DNA from: Ignelater luminosus
Taxonomy: Eukaryota; Arthropoda; Insecta; Coleoptera; Elateridae
DNA length: 64,000 nt
Direction: 5' to 3'
NCBI GenBank assembly: GCA_011009095.1
Contig: VTPC01090599.1
Span: 131,662 to 195,661, forward strand
Part shown: piece after piece, positions 1 to 11,843 of the stretch
Layout of the letters: each line of letters begins with the position of its first letter
Numbering within the stretch: position 1 is the first letter of the stretch
Notes under the pieces: model-generated
What the model was told of the DNA's origin: nothing
Database searches by the model: none
What the model saw: the letters and a program-made list of their open reading frames with translations, nothing else
Translations under genes and position numbers: made by a program

Positions 1-924
1 ATACCATCTCTGCGATCAAACCAACTGTTACCAGTCTTATATTCAGAAAATAGCACTACTCCTTATCCTTTTGATGCTAAGTTGATTTAAAAGATAGAAA
101 ATCTAGACAGTTAACAGAACCCAAAACGAATTTTCGATTGGCAGCATATGCATTCAATTAGGAAAACCAGAAATTGACCTTCTGGAGAGTAGACCTAATT
201 TTAAATGGTAAAAATACATTTTATAGTTTCAGGAAAAATCTCTTTGTTTATGCTTTTCCACCTCTTTCAATGATGTTAAAAGTCTTGCATGGAATCAAGA
301 ATGACAGAGCACCAAGGATACTAATTGGACCTAGGTGGCTCTGCTGTGGTATTCTATGTATTTATCATTAATAGACTCAAATATTCTGACATTTAAACCG
401 AATTTAATTTTGTGACCTTAAGACACTTAGGAAGTATATTACATATTGATCATTTAGGAAGAGGCGTGTCATACAAATACAATAGAACTTCACCAAAGGC
501 AAGTTCATTTAATCGTTTAACTAATAAAAGCGTCTTGAACAAATGCTTTTATCTCACTGACAATTCTTCTACGATGCTCCATCAAAGAATGGTTAAAATT
601 GTTTTGTTTCTGGAAAATTCTAAAGTGTTTAATAAATACCTCTAAGCTTGCCTTAAATGCACTATTGTCCTGTGTAGCCTTTTAATGTTAATGATGTCAT
701 CATTTTTTACGCTAAGACCAATAGTATTAGAAGAGGTGACCAATCATTGCAGCCATATCTGTAGCGGAATCTTTTGGCGTTTTGAGTTGACTGAGATAGA
801 ATTAGCCCAATTGCAGTCGAAAAGTTAAAGCTGAGATGGTAATCCTCTCATCCAATGAAAGAAGTTTTCTTCAAGTTGCTGAGAGTGTTCATCAGGTATA
901 TTCTCAGTTTTTAAGTTCTAGTAT
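1..924. other. Intergenic, no gene seen
   Basis: AT-rich sequence with only short open frames that show no family motif, no codon bias and no paired TIRs. I see nothing identifiable before the mariner element that begins at 925. Confidence 0.5.
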
Positions 925-2227
925 AGGGTTTTCCAATAAGAGGTGTTATTTTGATATTCAAAGAAAAGTGCCATTTTTTAATATAAATGATCGGATGTTT
1001 ATTTCATTATAAAGAGGAAGGTATGCCGTTAATAGTGGAAAATAACATCAGGCAAATGACCACCACGACCACGCTTACAGGACAATATCCTTTTCATGAA
1101 ATTTTCCATAACCAAATCGCAAAGTGGCTGCCCTATGTCCTCGATAGCCTCACGAATTCCATCTTTGAGGTCTTGAATCGACGCTGGGCTGTTGGCGTAG
1201 ACCTTCTCTTTCACGTGGCCCCAAAGAAAGAAGTCGCAAGGTGTTAAATCACAAGATCTCGGTGGCCAATTGTGATCACCTCTTCGAGAGATAACACGGT
1301 CCGGAAACTTTTTCCGTAAAAGATCAATGGTTTCGTTGCTTGTGTGGCACGTAGCGCCGTCTTGTTGAAAGTAAACGTTGTCCAGATCAATACCATCCAA
1401 TGCCGGCCATAAAAAATCGTTAATCATCTCTCGATAGCGCAATCCAGTCACCGTAACTGTTGCTCCAGCCTCATTTTCGAAAAAGCAAGGTCCAATGACT
1501 CCGCCGGACCATAAACCGCACCAAACAGTCACACGTTGAGGATAGAGAGACTTTTCAACAATAACTCTTGGATTTTCTGAGCCCCAGATCCGACAATTTT
1601 GCTTGTTGACGAAGCCACCGAGGTGGAAATGGGCCTCATCACTCAAGATGATTTTTCGATGGAATTCTGGATCATTTTCATGCATTTCAACGACCCAATC
1701 AGCAAAGACACGACGTTGTTGATGATCGGCCGGCTTGAGTTCTTGTGTTAACTGGACTTTATAAGCCTTAAGACCCAAATCTTTATGCAAAATACGGTGT
1801 AATGACGTTTGTGGAATGGCTAATTCCAAAGAACGACGAGGAATGGACAAACCTGGGTTTTCTTTAACACTTTCGGCTACAACAGCAATATTCTCGGCTG
1901 TTCTTGAGCGACGTGCACGGGTTTTATTCTTCACATCACTAACTTGTCCCAAGAGCTCGAATTTTTTCACCAATTTCTGTATTGCGGTCCGACAAGGTGC
2001 TTCACGGTGACCCAAAAATGTTCGAGTTTTACGAACCGTCTCTGCCAAATTTTCACCATTTTTATAGTGAATTTTAATAATTTCAATGCGTTGTTGAAGC
2101 GTGTATCGTTCCATATTTATTAATGGCGTAGTTTCTACTTGACAAATGTCAAAAAATGATAGCTTCAAAAGTGACATCTACCGAAATAGCGGGCTATTCA
2201 AAATAACACCTCTTATTGGAAAACCCT
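925..2227 (-). mobile_element. Full-length DD41D mariner-type transposon
   Basis: The element is about 1.3 kb, the normal size for mariner-type transposons. Its ends are exact inverted repeats of 30 bp (925-954 and 2198-2227), starting AGGGTTTTCCAATAAGAGG on both strands. One open transposase gene lies inside on the minus strand. A TA is present at the left edge (924-925), but the right edge reads TT, so the expected TA duplication is not perfect or the exact end is one base off. Identical TIRs and an intact frame suggest a recent insertion. Confidence 0.93.
1029..2114 (-). CDS. Mariner-type transposase (DD41D), intact
   Basis: This encodes the cut-and-paste transposase that would bind the 30-bp TIRs and cut at TA sites in the nucleus. 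The open frame begins at 2177, but the start is placed at the internal ATG (2112-2114), because MERYTLQQRIEIIKIHY is the usual N-terminus of this group; that gives 361 residues. The N-terminal third holds a helix-turn-helix region, including the stretch PRRSLELAIPQTSLHRIL. The catalytic acids, numbered from the upstream start, are D180 (LSDEAHF), D273 (QQDGATCHT) and D315 (TPCDFFLWG). The last two are separated by 41 residues, the spacing called DD41D (rosa-like). There are no stops or frameshifts. The protein may still be active, but that cannot be shown here. Confidence 0.92.
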   Translation of the reverse strand: MERYTLQQRIEIIKIHYKNGENLAETVRKTRTFLGHREAPCRTAIQKLVKKFELLGQVSDVKNKTRARRSRTAENIAVVAESVKENPGLSIPRRSLELAIPQTSLHRILHKDLGLKAYKVQLTQELKPADHQQRRVFADWVVEMHENDPEFHRKIILSDEAHFHLGGFVNKQNCRIWGSENPRVIVEKSLYPQRVTVWCGLWSGGVIGPCFFENEAGATVTVTGLRYREMINDFLWPALDGIDLDNVYFQQDGATCHTSNETIDLLRKKFPDRVISRRGDHNWPPRSCDLTPCDFFLWGHVKEKVYANSPASIQDLKDGIREAIEDIGQPLCDLVMENFMKRILSCKRGRGGHLPDVIFHY

Positions 2228-4076
2228 TTAGTTCAAGTAGTGCATTTATAAATTCAATTTCCATTTTTCTTTGCGATAACGTTACTAAGTGATTGGAATT
2301 CCTACGTTTAGATTTTTCTTTTTCTATCTTTTTCTTTTTTAGTGTTCACTAAATCTCCTTTTGTCTGATTTCTATTCTCAGTACTAATTAAGTTTTCTAG
2401 AAGGGGGGGTTTATCGTATATTTGTTGTATTGCTGTAATTCTGTTTTGCCTTATCAAATTAAATTTTCTAGAGTTACTTTGTGAGCCTAAAACTGATTAT
2501 GTACGCCAGTTTAAAATTGTCCCTTATTTTCTTAATTGAAAGAAAAGTTCCAAGAACATAAAACCTTCAAAATTTTTTATTTTGTATATCATTATATACA
2601 TCCTGTTTGACAGAGGGGCGTAAAATTCTTATGGGAAGTTTTGTTTGTAATTTCCTCCTTAAGCTGAACGTGTCCTTGGGAAACAAAAAATTTCTCGGAA
2701 CTTTGGGGTAATTTTGAAAAAATGGTAATTAAGTGGGTAACTAAGGACGGTTTACTAACGCTCTTTTCACGTACTGCTCAATAACATACAACGAAAATAA
2801 TGCATACTTATTCTACGAAGGCAAAACCTGATCTCTGGTCAGTTTTTTGTAAAATTATCTTTGAAATGATAATAAAGCTAGTAAACACAATTATAAATAT
2901 CATCAGTACTTGCTCGAAAACCAGTAAGCACATTTTACAAAACACTTATTAGCTCCAACTAACAAAGACAGTTACCACTTTGTAATCAACTATTTATCAA
3001 GGATAACAATTGATTGCGATTGATTGCAACCAAACGATTGTACAAATTACTTTTGTAAGGCTTGAAACTTGTTCTCCATAAGTTTTCCCATGGGTTATAA
3101 TAGGGGGTTTATGGAGTTTCATGTTTCCCTAGCAAGTTATTGTAAAAGAAGTAAACACGATTATCATGTCTGCTGACATAAATTGCTTTAGTGTAAAGAC
3201 GGTGCATTGCAAAAATTTGGGAGGAACTGTAAGACATACGTAGAAGAGTAGTAGTACAAAAGTATATTTGATTTTTTTATTTTATAGAAGAATTGGCAAA
3301 AAAAGATTGGGAATCTGAATGCAGAACCTAAATCCGTGGTGAATTCTACATAAGACTACGAATCTCTCTGTGCCCCATGCCCATTAGTTTTTGTACAGTA
3401 TTTACTAAAATTGACCCCATTGTATCAAGGGTTTCCAGGGTTCATATGTCACGCTCACCCTAAGTAAATAAAATCAGGAATTACTCAAATTCAGGAATCT
3501 ATAAGCTTATTTCGATACGAATTATTTTCATTGATTATATCAATTTTATATCTAGATTTAAAGAATTGTTGAAACTACTTTTCCAATAGAAACTCTATTG
3601 TTAAATTTCTTTACTTTATAAAAAGACTTGGAATTTTATACTTTTCTTCGTTTATTGCTCCAGGATGGCGAGATTTCAGAGGTATAATAATTATTCCTAT
3701 CAGCCTAGAGACATTTCTTCTTCTATTTTTCGTTAATATTGATCTCATTTATTTAATTAATTATTTCCTATAATTACCTTTTTGTAAATAAATATAGCCA
3801 TAAAGTTCTTCTATTCTTTGAGCGGCACTGCTAATATTCGCAGAATTGAGTGCTTCTGGTATCGCCAGCGTTCTGCAATTGTCACGTTCGTAGAATTCAA
3901 CATTTGCTGCCAATAATACAAGTAACAGCTTGAATTCAAACCGAGCACTTCATTTCAACAGAATTTAACAAAGTAATTTTGTGAAAAAATGGAAATACCA
4001 AATGGCGATTTGTGATTTTTTTATGATTTTCGATACGAGTTAACACTACTAAGCGGGGAAAAACTTAGTTCGTTAT
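2228..4076. other. Intergenic, no gene seen
   Basis: AT-rich, with no open frame showing a recognisable domain and no paired TIRs that I could find. It separates the intact mariner element from the mariner and LINE relics that follow. Confidence 0.45.
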
Positions 4077-4205
4077 TTGAGTTTGAATGTAAGGAAGCTT
4101 TGCAGTCGTTGAATTCCTCACAATTTGACCGAAGTGCAAAAACAGGCACGTGTCAATTGGTGCAAAGAAATGTTCAAAAATTCAGCCATGGTCGTGCAAA
4201 TTCTA
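4077..4205 (+). pseudogene. Mariner transposase fragment (internal part)
   Basis: Reading the plus strand from 4077 gives LSLNVRKLCSR, a stop where a Trp is usual, IPHNLTEVQKQARVNWC, then KEMF and a one-base slip. These match the linker between the DNA-binding and catalytic domains of ordinary mariner (SETMAR-type) transposases, where 'RWIPH.LTE.QK..RV.WC' is a strong signature. Everything downstream, including the catalytic acids, is missing, because a LINE relic in the opposite orientation starts at once. It is a dead scrap, from a different mariner group than the element at 925-2227. Confidence 0.7.
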
Positions 4206-5260
4206 TTGATCTGTTGGTCTTGAACAAGTTTAGTAGAATTCCATTATTTCCCTCACTCACTTCATTTACCTCAAGTATGTTTTTCCCTGATACTAATGAT
4301 CTAGTATCATCAGCATATATTACTAATTTGGAGGTGACAATATTCGAAAATATATCGTTGATAAATACCATTAAAAAAGGAGTCCCAATATTGAGCCTTG
4401 GGGTACCACTGTGGAAATAAATACAGCAGTAGAAGTATAATTTCCAGAATTAAGAACTTGACTTCTATTAAATAGAAATGATTTAATTAGATCAACAGCA
4501 CCAGAACTAAAATTTTAATGTTGGAATTTATCACATAAAATGTCATGAGGGACGAGGTCAAATGCCTTGGAGAGATACCATTTGCTTCTGCATAAAGACC
4601 TTCTTCAAACACGTCTGCAATTAAGGAAACATATTCAATAATTGCAGCTACTGTTGACTTATTTTTTTTATACCGAAGTGATTGGTATTCAGTAAATTGT
4701 GTTGTTCAAGAAATATACAAATTTGATCATTAAATACTGATTTATTATTTTGGATAATGTAGGCGTGCTGGAAATGGGACGATAGCTTCCTGGTTTATTA
4801 GAATCCCCATTTTTAAGGATAGGAGTGACTACTGATATCTTTCAACACTCTGGAAATATGCAGTCCTTATTATTTCATTTATAATTTTGATTAAGGCAGT
4901 GATAATTAAGTCTAATATGTTTTTAATTAGGATTATATTTATGCCGTAATATTCAATGTTACTTTTACTTTTTAATTTGTAAACTGTCTCCCTGATATAA
5001 GTTTCTGAGACTTCCTTAAAATGAAAGGGAGGTACTTGATTAGAAACAGAAACATTGCTAGGTAAATTCATAATATATTCGGTAGTAGAAACATCTTTCA
5101 TCTTGGTTTTCATACTGGTCACTATATTTATGAAATATTCACTTAACTTGTCTAGTGCCAACCCTTTATCATTAGACAAAGGTTTTGAAGTTTTGTTGTT
5201 GATAATATTCCATCTAGCTTTGTTCTGGTTATATGAATTCAAAATGCAAGAATTGTAAGC
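4174..5260 (-). pseudogene. Non-LTR retrotransposon RT relic
   Basis: This is a broken reverse transcriptase of a non-LTR element. At 4829-5242 the minus strand encodes the N-terminal side of the RT domain, with FKEVSETYIRETVYKLKSK followed by a YGIN motif. Near 4380-4410, in another frame, it reads VPQGSILG, a conserved RT block. At 4174-4371 it continues with VFINDIF and the catalytic YADDT box. Frames shift between these blocks and the palm region between 4410 and 4829 is degraded. The clade (CR1/Jockey-like) is a guess. It lies directly against a mariner scrap at its 3' side. Confidence 0.75.
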
Positions 5261-8200
5261 TTTTTTGTTTAGCCCGAACTAAATATTTCATTATTTCGCT
5301 ATTTCAGCTGGAAGGTGCAACGAACTATCTGTCTTTTTCTCATCAATTACATGTCTCATTTTTCATTCTTCATTAATTAAAGTATTGTATTAATAATTCA
5401 AATAACATAAAAAGTAGAAAAAATGTGGTTTGTAATTTATAAGAAAAATACAGGTAGTTTGTCAAGCGTACGTTCGCTATGATTAACGTTAGCTGACAAT
5501 TTTTTAAAGCTTGTGAAAAGCTAATGATCTCTCTCTTTGATTCTTTGCTTTAATTAATTAATTACTTTTGTCAGAGGAGATTTTGTTTCAGAGATTTTAA
5601 TCATCTGCAAATGTTAAGTAGATTAAAACTTGTTCGTAGTTCTGTGCTGGATGTAAAGTAGACTTTAGTTAAGTTAGCAATTATTTTCCTAGTGTCTAAT
5701 TAGCTTTGTGCTAACTGCTAGTTCTATTGAAAAGACTTTTTAAACACCTGATGTAGTCTAGGGTGCTTGTTAGTGCTGAGTTCAGTTTGGATTTTGAGTA
5801 GTATTTTTGAATTTCAGCTAGTACTGAGTTAGTATAGATTTTAGATGTAGTTCTTCTGATAGAAAGAATCAAATTCAGCTTGTGATGAATATGCAGAAAT
5901 AGATCTGTACTTCTACAGTATCACATTTTATGATTTGTGTGTTTTTAATAAGTGTAGGGATAAAATTAACCTGAAGCACAAAATGTTATTTATTTAGTTT
6001 TTTTTTTAAGTTTAGATTAAACAATTAGAATACAATCTCACATTTTTCATACTTTCATTTTCTTCAATAAAGACTAACAGCAAAGCACTTTTACTTTCTT
6101 ATTCAAATTAATGTAAATTTCAAGTTTTATACTTTGGGATTCCATCGATATTGATAAAGATCAATTTTAATATTTACTGCATACTAGTTTTGAATTAATG
6201 TATCCTGTCAAAAGAATAATTGTGAGTTACCCTGCAAAGTATAACTCGAATCTACACTTTCCCTTTCCAAAGAAAAAATAAAATAAATTGCCTAATTCGC
6301 CCAAACAATAATAAAATCAATACAACTGAGTAAAAAGAGAAAAAAGGCAGTAATACGAAAACGGGGAAAATAAATTAAATACATATGTAAATCACAAACC
6401 GCTATAAAAGGTGAAAACAAATTCAAATTTAAATTTCAAATGAATTATATGATAATTTATACGCAAATTAGCGGTTTGCTGAGATTCTTTTTTCTAAATG
6501 GTAATACTACTATAAAACTAAACTGGCTGAATCGAGATGTAGCGGTTGCTTTCTTTTATTCGAATGCATAAGCAGTCATATAGCATAAATGGGTATCAAC
6601 CCACCCCAGAATGAAATTTAAATTTTTTTCAATATAATTCTAATTATCTGTAACATAGTTAAGCTTTTAGTTGCAATTAAACATTATTTGACATTGCCTT
6701 TGTTAGATATGCGTAGAATGGTGTATTATAGTTACAATCTAATGTACAATGTAAAACAGAGCGACATTTCTCGTCACTTAAGTTAATTTCGAATAATTTT
6801 AAATCCTTCATATCTAACATAAGATATCATGATATAAGTTACCATGAAAATAATGCCTACAGGGGGCTTGCAAACACGCAAAACTTTTGTGTGGTGATTA
6901 ATAATAAGAATGTAATTACCTTAAAAAAATATTAGTTTATTTTAGAACAAAAATTGTTATTTATGTACTAAATAATACTTTGATGCAAACAATTTTTGAA
7001 AAATTGTTTCTAAATACGTAATAGTCAGTAATGAAAATTTCAATTTATAATTTCTTTACCTTGATACCTTAGTATCTTAATAGTAAGCCTTTGTGTTTCC
7101 GCCTGTGGTTATAAATCTCACTACAATGCAATTAAAATTCTAATATAGACCTAAATATTATATTTATCAAAATATCCTAAACAGAATTGCACTTCAAGCC
7201 TGGAAACGATAGAAAGTAGAAATATAACAAACAGTAAAACTTTAACTAAAATCTGTTTAGCTGTTTGTTTTTCAACTAGTGGTAATAATAAAAATTAATT
7301 AGAGGGAATCTTGCAAGAATTAAAATTGGATCTTAGATAGATACAAAGAAACCTTTTTTCCACCTCTTAGGAATCTTACTATTTCTTAATAACAATTATT
7401 ATATTTTACAATTTTATTTTTCTACTGAAAATAAACAATGCTAGTACGTAAAATTATATTCTGAAATTTGCCTAATTCTTAAGCAAATTAATACTTCGTA
7501 ATTCCGTTTAGTGAAATACACAACAAAAGTTTAACGTTGCACTATTTATATATGATTTGATAAATACCAACAATTTTCTCAAATTGTCCGCCTGTATTAT
7601 TTTATGCTCCTATAAGCAGAAGATGTTTGTATGCAAACTCCATGAGTGTACACGCAAGTATACAACTGAGCACAACAGGGGCAATACAATTTAACTTGCA
7701 AATAGTCATCTGTTTTCCTTGAATTTAGAATTGCATTCACGTCGTTAAAGTGTTTTTCATAAACTTCGTCAAAAGAAAATAGTAAAGCAATGTTATGTTT
7801 CTATACGAAGCCTTCTATTGTTTAGTTTATGTAAATCACAAATTCATCTAAACCTTAAGGAATATAAATAATATCCTATTAATTAACTAAGCATTAAGTA
7901 CGAGTACTTACAAATATACAAATTCTAAAAATTCTTTGTTACTTAAATCTTACCTTAAGATTTTATGTATATTGCTCATTTTATAATCATAGTCAGAATT
8001 TTTCTACTAACCAGCATGTTCTTCATAGAAAGAACTTACCTGAAACAAGAAAACACATCAATCATTAGAAAGATTATCCACATTTACAAAAAGTAAAGAA
8101 AGATTGAAGAAAAGGTACATCATTAAAAGATTGCAAGGCAATAAATGTTTCATAACTGTAAAAAAATTCCCTCAATGATGTTTCTGACTGTTTCCAAAGT

Positions 8201-9059
8201 GTTCAATAGGTTTTTCAGAGAACTTACAAAATTACTTCAAAATGTTTTCCTTTCTAATGTACTATTCTTAAAAATACAGTTACAGAACGAATATATTCAC
8301 ACTAATCAAGTAAAATCTTGCTATGAATTCCAACAACGTTGGCATCCTGAAAAGAGAGCTGCCAAGAGCGTGAGCCCCTTTGTTATAGACAGCTAATCAT
8401 GTTCTAGGAACTGGAAGAAGCAGTAAAAACCTTTTTCTGGTTACAATGGTGATCAATTCGGATTTTAAAACAAGATGATCCTAGACGAGTAGTGCAAAAT
8501 TCCAAACCTTTGTGCTAATTTTCTGTCAGCCATGTAGACTTTGCAAGAATGAAAGCTGAAAATCCACAAGCTAGCATTACACACTTAGACCGACAGACTA
8601 GAATCTGAAGAAGAATCAACTCTGCTTAAAATAGTACGACCACAAAATAAACAACTAACGTTGAAACCGAGAAATCAGTTTTGCTGTGTAGAAGACAATA
8701 CCTTGGAAAAGATCAACTATTAGTGCTACAGTAGGAAACTTCAAAATAATGTCAATGTAAGAGAAAAATAGGTAGGAAGAGATCGAAAACTGAAACTGTG
8801 GAAATGTTACTTGATTATCTTTATTCCTACAGCTGTAAACGCCGTTATCTTTTTTCATAACAAAAAATCACAACAGAAATAGACATAGTAAACTCCAGTT
8901 GGTTATCAAATAAAGGATAAACATCCAATAAAATGCCACATATTGTCTTTCCACAAACAAATTTCGTGCAAGCATTGGCTAAGGCTAACATACCTCCAGA
9001 CGATCGTTTAGTCCTTGTTTGGACTCATCAGTGGACGATAATAAAAGTCAATGCTTGCA
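5261..9059. other. Intergenic, no gene seen
   Basis: A 3.8-kb AT-rich stretch with only short open frames. None shows a domain motif and I saw no long inverted or direct repeats. It ends at the 3' side of the Jockey-type LINE. Confidence 0.4.
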
Positions 9060-11697
9060 ACAACAACAATAAATCAAAGTTAGTTTCCTGCCAAAGGCGG
9101 GAGGCCGTTCTAAGCTCGCTAGGGAGCTACTTCAATCAAGTTGTTAAAAATTTAATGGATTCGCGACGCAGATTACGTTCATTTCGCGCTCTTCTCCGGC
9201 AGTTTGCGTGCTATTTTTGTTGGTAAACAGCAGCAAAAGCAGAACGTGCTCTGTTCTGTACTATCGCCCTGCTCACAAAGCGTCCCCTCATGAATTCGAG
9301 GCGAGCATCGACAGGAGGAATCCCGGCTACGTCGCAAACCTTCTCCAAAGGGTGGTGGTGGCCCTCTCCTTTTGTAGGAGTCTCCTGATCATATATAGCG
9401 GAAAGACTCCAAAGACAATGAATCTATAGTTAATTACGGGCCTGATGTGAACAATGTCCAGGCATCGCCTCAACTCGTTACTCCACCTCAGCGTGGGGCT
9501 GATGTGATGCCAAGATACTTGACAGATGGCGTAAGTTAGAGGCGTGAGCCCCTCAGTTCCAGGCGAACGTCGTCGGGGTCGAATGTGGCGGTCCGGGTAT
9601 AGTTGTTGTGGCGGAATAATATGAGGTTTGTTTTCTGTGGGTTCAGCCTGATTCTCCACCTACGGAACCAAATTTCCAGGCGTCCTAATTGGTACACTAA
9701 AATTCTCAATCCCTCGGCAGAGCTCCAGGCTGTCACCCACAAGGCCATGCCGTCCGCAAATTGAGAAAGGTGGGCCTCTGGTACTTCGGGGCATGGGATA
9801 TCGTGGCAGTAAGATATGAATATTAGTGGGACAAGAACGAACCCTTGAGAAACACCGGCTCGCGGTGTGTACATCCTGGAACTGACCTGGTGCACTCGCA
9901 CGGGATGATATCGGGTGGACATATGCTATTAATTAGCCTGACGACGCAAGCAGGAATTTTGGGTGCTCGTAGCTTGAAGAGTTGCCCCTCGTGCCATACC
10001 TTATCAAAAGCCCTCTCGATGTTGAGTAACGTGGCCGTGACACACCGTCTCGAGTTGAAGGCCACCGAGATGTCGGTGTAAAAGCCGAGAAAAGGATACG
10101 TGGTGGTTCTGCCAGGTCGGAATCCTGCCTGATGTTCGGGGAGGAGACTGAGCGCGTCTAGGTGGGTTTGGAGTCTTTTTGATAATATCCTCTCGAACAC
10201 TTTACTTAGGACGTTGAGAAGAGAAATGGGGCGGTAGGATGCTAGGCTGGTGCGTTTCTTTCCTGGTTTGTGTAGCATTACTACTGTTGCCCCTTTCCAG
10301 GCAGCTAGGAAGTACCCTCGGCGAAAACAGCTGTTGAATATTAAGGTCAATAGAGTTATGGCCGCCGGTGGTAAGTGACGAAAGGCTCATCTCGTAAGGA
10401 TATCGATCCCCGGGGCGAAAGTCTTGCCAGACGCGATCACCTCGGCGGTTTCCTCCTCAGAGATGGGACTGATGATGTCCGAAAAGAGGTCCGGAGGGTC
10501 CGGCGGACGTCATAGTTGATAGTTCGGAGAGCAGCTGCGTCGAATAGTGGATCGTCAGGTGGTTGATAGACTGCTTTGAGGGTCTCGGCGAAGACATTTG
10601 CCTTATATTGGGGATCGGCTATTATATTGCCATTGTGATTTAAATGGAATTCCCGGGAAGCTTTTTGTCCGGTAAGGACTTTGAGTTTATGATCTAAGCT
10701 TGAACAAGCGGCCGCCCAGCGCTCCTCCTTTATCAGGGTCACATGCCGGCGGACAATAGCGCCGAGTCGGTTCCATTGTGTTTTCACCGTTGGATCGTGG
10801 GTGCGGACATATTCTCTATAAGTTCGTCGTTTTTCGCGAATGATTTCGCGGAGGAAAGCAGGTAGAGGGGCTCCCGCCTAGGATCGACGGTTCCCATGGG
10901 GATCGAAGTGTCGACCGCTTCTTGAATTACTATGGTGGTCTGTTGGACAGAGGCTTCAATGGTTTCTATTCTGCCCAGTAGAGGATCGTAAGGGAGGTTG
11001 TTTTCTACGTGGGCTTGGAACTCCCCCCATCGAGCTTTGTTTCAGTCCCTTAAAATGTGACGAACATGCTAGGGCAATTGGACTTGGAGTATAGTGGAGT
11101 CCGAGATTAGTGGCAAATGATCGGAGGCTATAGGGGTAGCGATGGTGGTTGGTGTGTCAAAATGTGATGTGAAAGCGTAGGTGACGATGATGTGATCGAT
11201 AATGGAACTCTTTCGGTGGTTGAAAGAAGTGGGTCGTTCATTGGGGATCCGAAACAGCAGAAGCATTAGTAAGCAGTTTGTCAGTTGTTGTCTCTTGGGG
11301 TTTGAGACCTTGTCCCCGAAAGCCGTGCTCCAGGCGTTGAAATCGTCCATCAGAACAGCTCTTAGAAGCTAGGTCACGAACCCAAGAAATCCAACTGGAA
11401 AAAAAGTCCTTGGGCGAAATGTATATTGAAAAGATGTGTATGGCTACGCTGTTCAGCTGATAAATGGTGGCAGCTCCGGCACGGCCTCCGGGACCGTCCT
11501 TGCGAAAGATCCGAAACTCGGAGAGAGATAGTGAGTCAGACTTCTTAAGGTGGGTTTCGGACATAGCGAGGTTGTGTATGTGGTCCGTAATGCTTGCTCG
11601 CTTCATGCTGGTTATATGCTAAATAAATATAACATTAATAGCATGAAAAATACTATGGCGCCATCTAATAACAACGCCTCAAAACAGAGTGGCTGAC
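9060..11697 (-). mobile_element. Jockey-type LINE, broken, with 5' end
   Basis: A non-LTR retrotransposon reading from about 11697 down to about 9060. It is visibly GC-richer than the flanking DNA, consistent with its being an insertion. The order is an untranslated leader, an endonuclease, a linker and a reverse transcriptase. The leader is supported by an independent copy at 32441-32553 that matches the reverse complement of 11584-11697, so the 5' end is probably nearly complete. I do not see a clear poly-A tract at the 3' side, so that limit is approximate. Confidence 0.8.
9300..11606 (-). pseudogene. LINE ORF2: APE endonuclease plus RT
   Basis: The coding region starts at the ATG at 11604-11606 (MKRASI). 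The endonuclease half shows AMSETHLKKSD, then DDFNAWSTAFG and later IASDHLPLI, which are the metal-binding and catalytic boxes of AP-endonuclease-like domains. The RT half shows KPGKKRTSLASYRPISLLN, EHQAGFRPGRTTT and NIERAFDKVWHEG. The catalytic box is altered to FADGMAL where YADDTAL is usual, so the copy is dead even apart from its frameshifts. Several frame changes break it between 11350 and 9330. The block order and motifs match the Jockey clade. Confidence 0.82.
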
Positions 11698-11713
11698 CCG
11701 ACTCGTCGATGCG

Positions 11714-11843
11714 TTCAAAAATTATTTCCAACTAGGAAATACATCAAAGTTGTTCTGAACTTAAAATGGGAAGACAATATATGGCATCTTATATAAATTT
11801 AGAACTAGTTTGATGTATTTCCTAGTTGGAAATAATTTTTGAA
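11714..11843. repeat. Foldback with perfect 35-bp arms
   Basis: The arm 11714-11748 is the exact reverse complement of 11809-11843, with a 60-bp spacer, and weaker pairing continues inward. There is no coding capacity. It has the form of a small MITE or hairpin element. It starts about 15 bp beyond the presumed 5' end of the Jockey-type LINE. Confidence 0.85.

Noticed and set aside
987-1247. Plus-strand open frame over the mariner end
   Set aside because: It is the complement of the transposase C-terminus and TIR; no independent evidence.
9047-9061. GTCAATGCTTGCA shared between 9047 and 32555
   Set aside because: The match is 14-15 bp only, in opposite orientation relative to the LINE copies on each side, and not extended by flanking similarity. 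It is probably chance or low-complexity.
9845-10081. Plus-strand frame within the Jockey LINE
   Set aside because: Mirror of the RT coding strand, without motifs.
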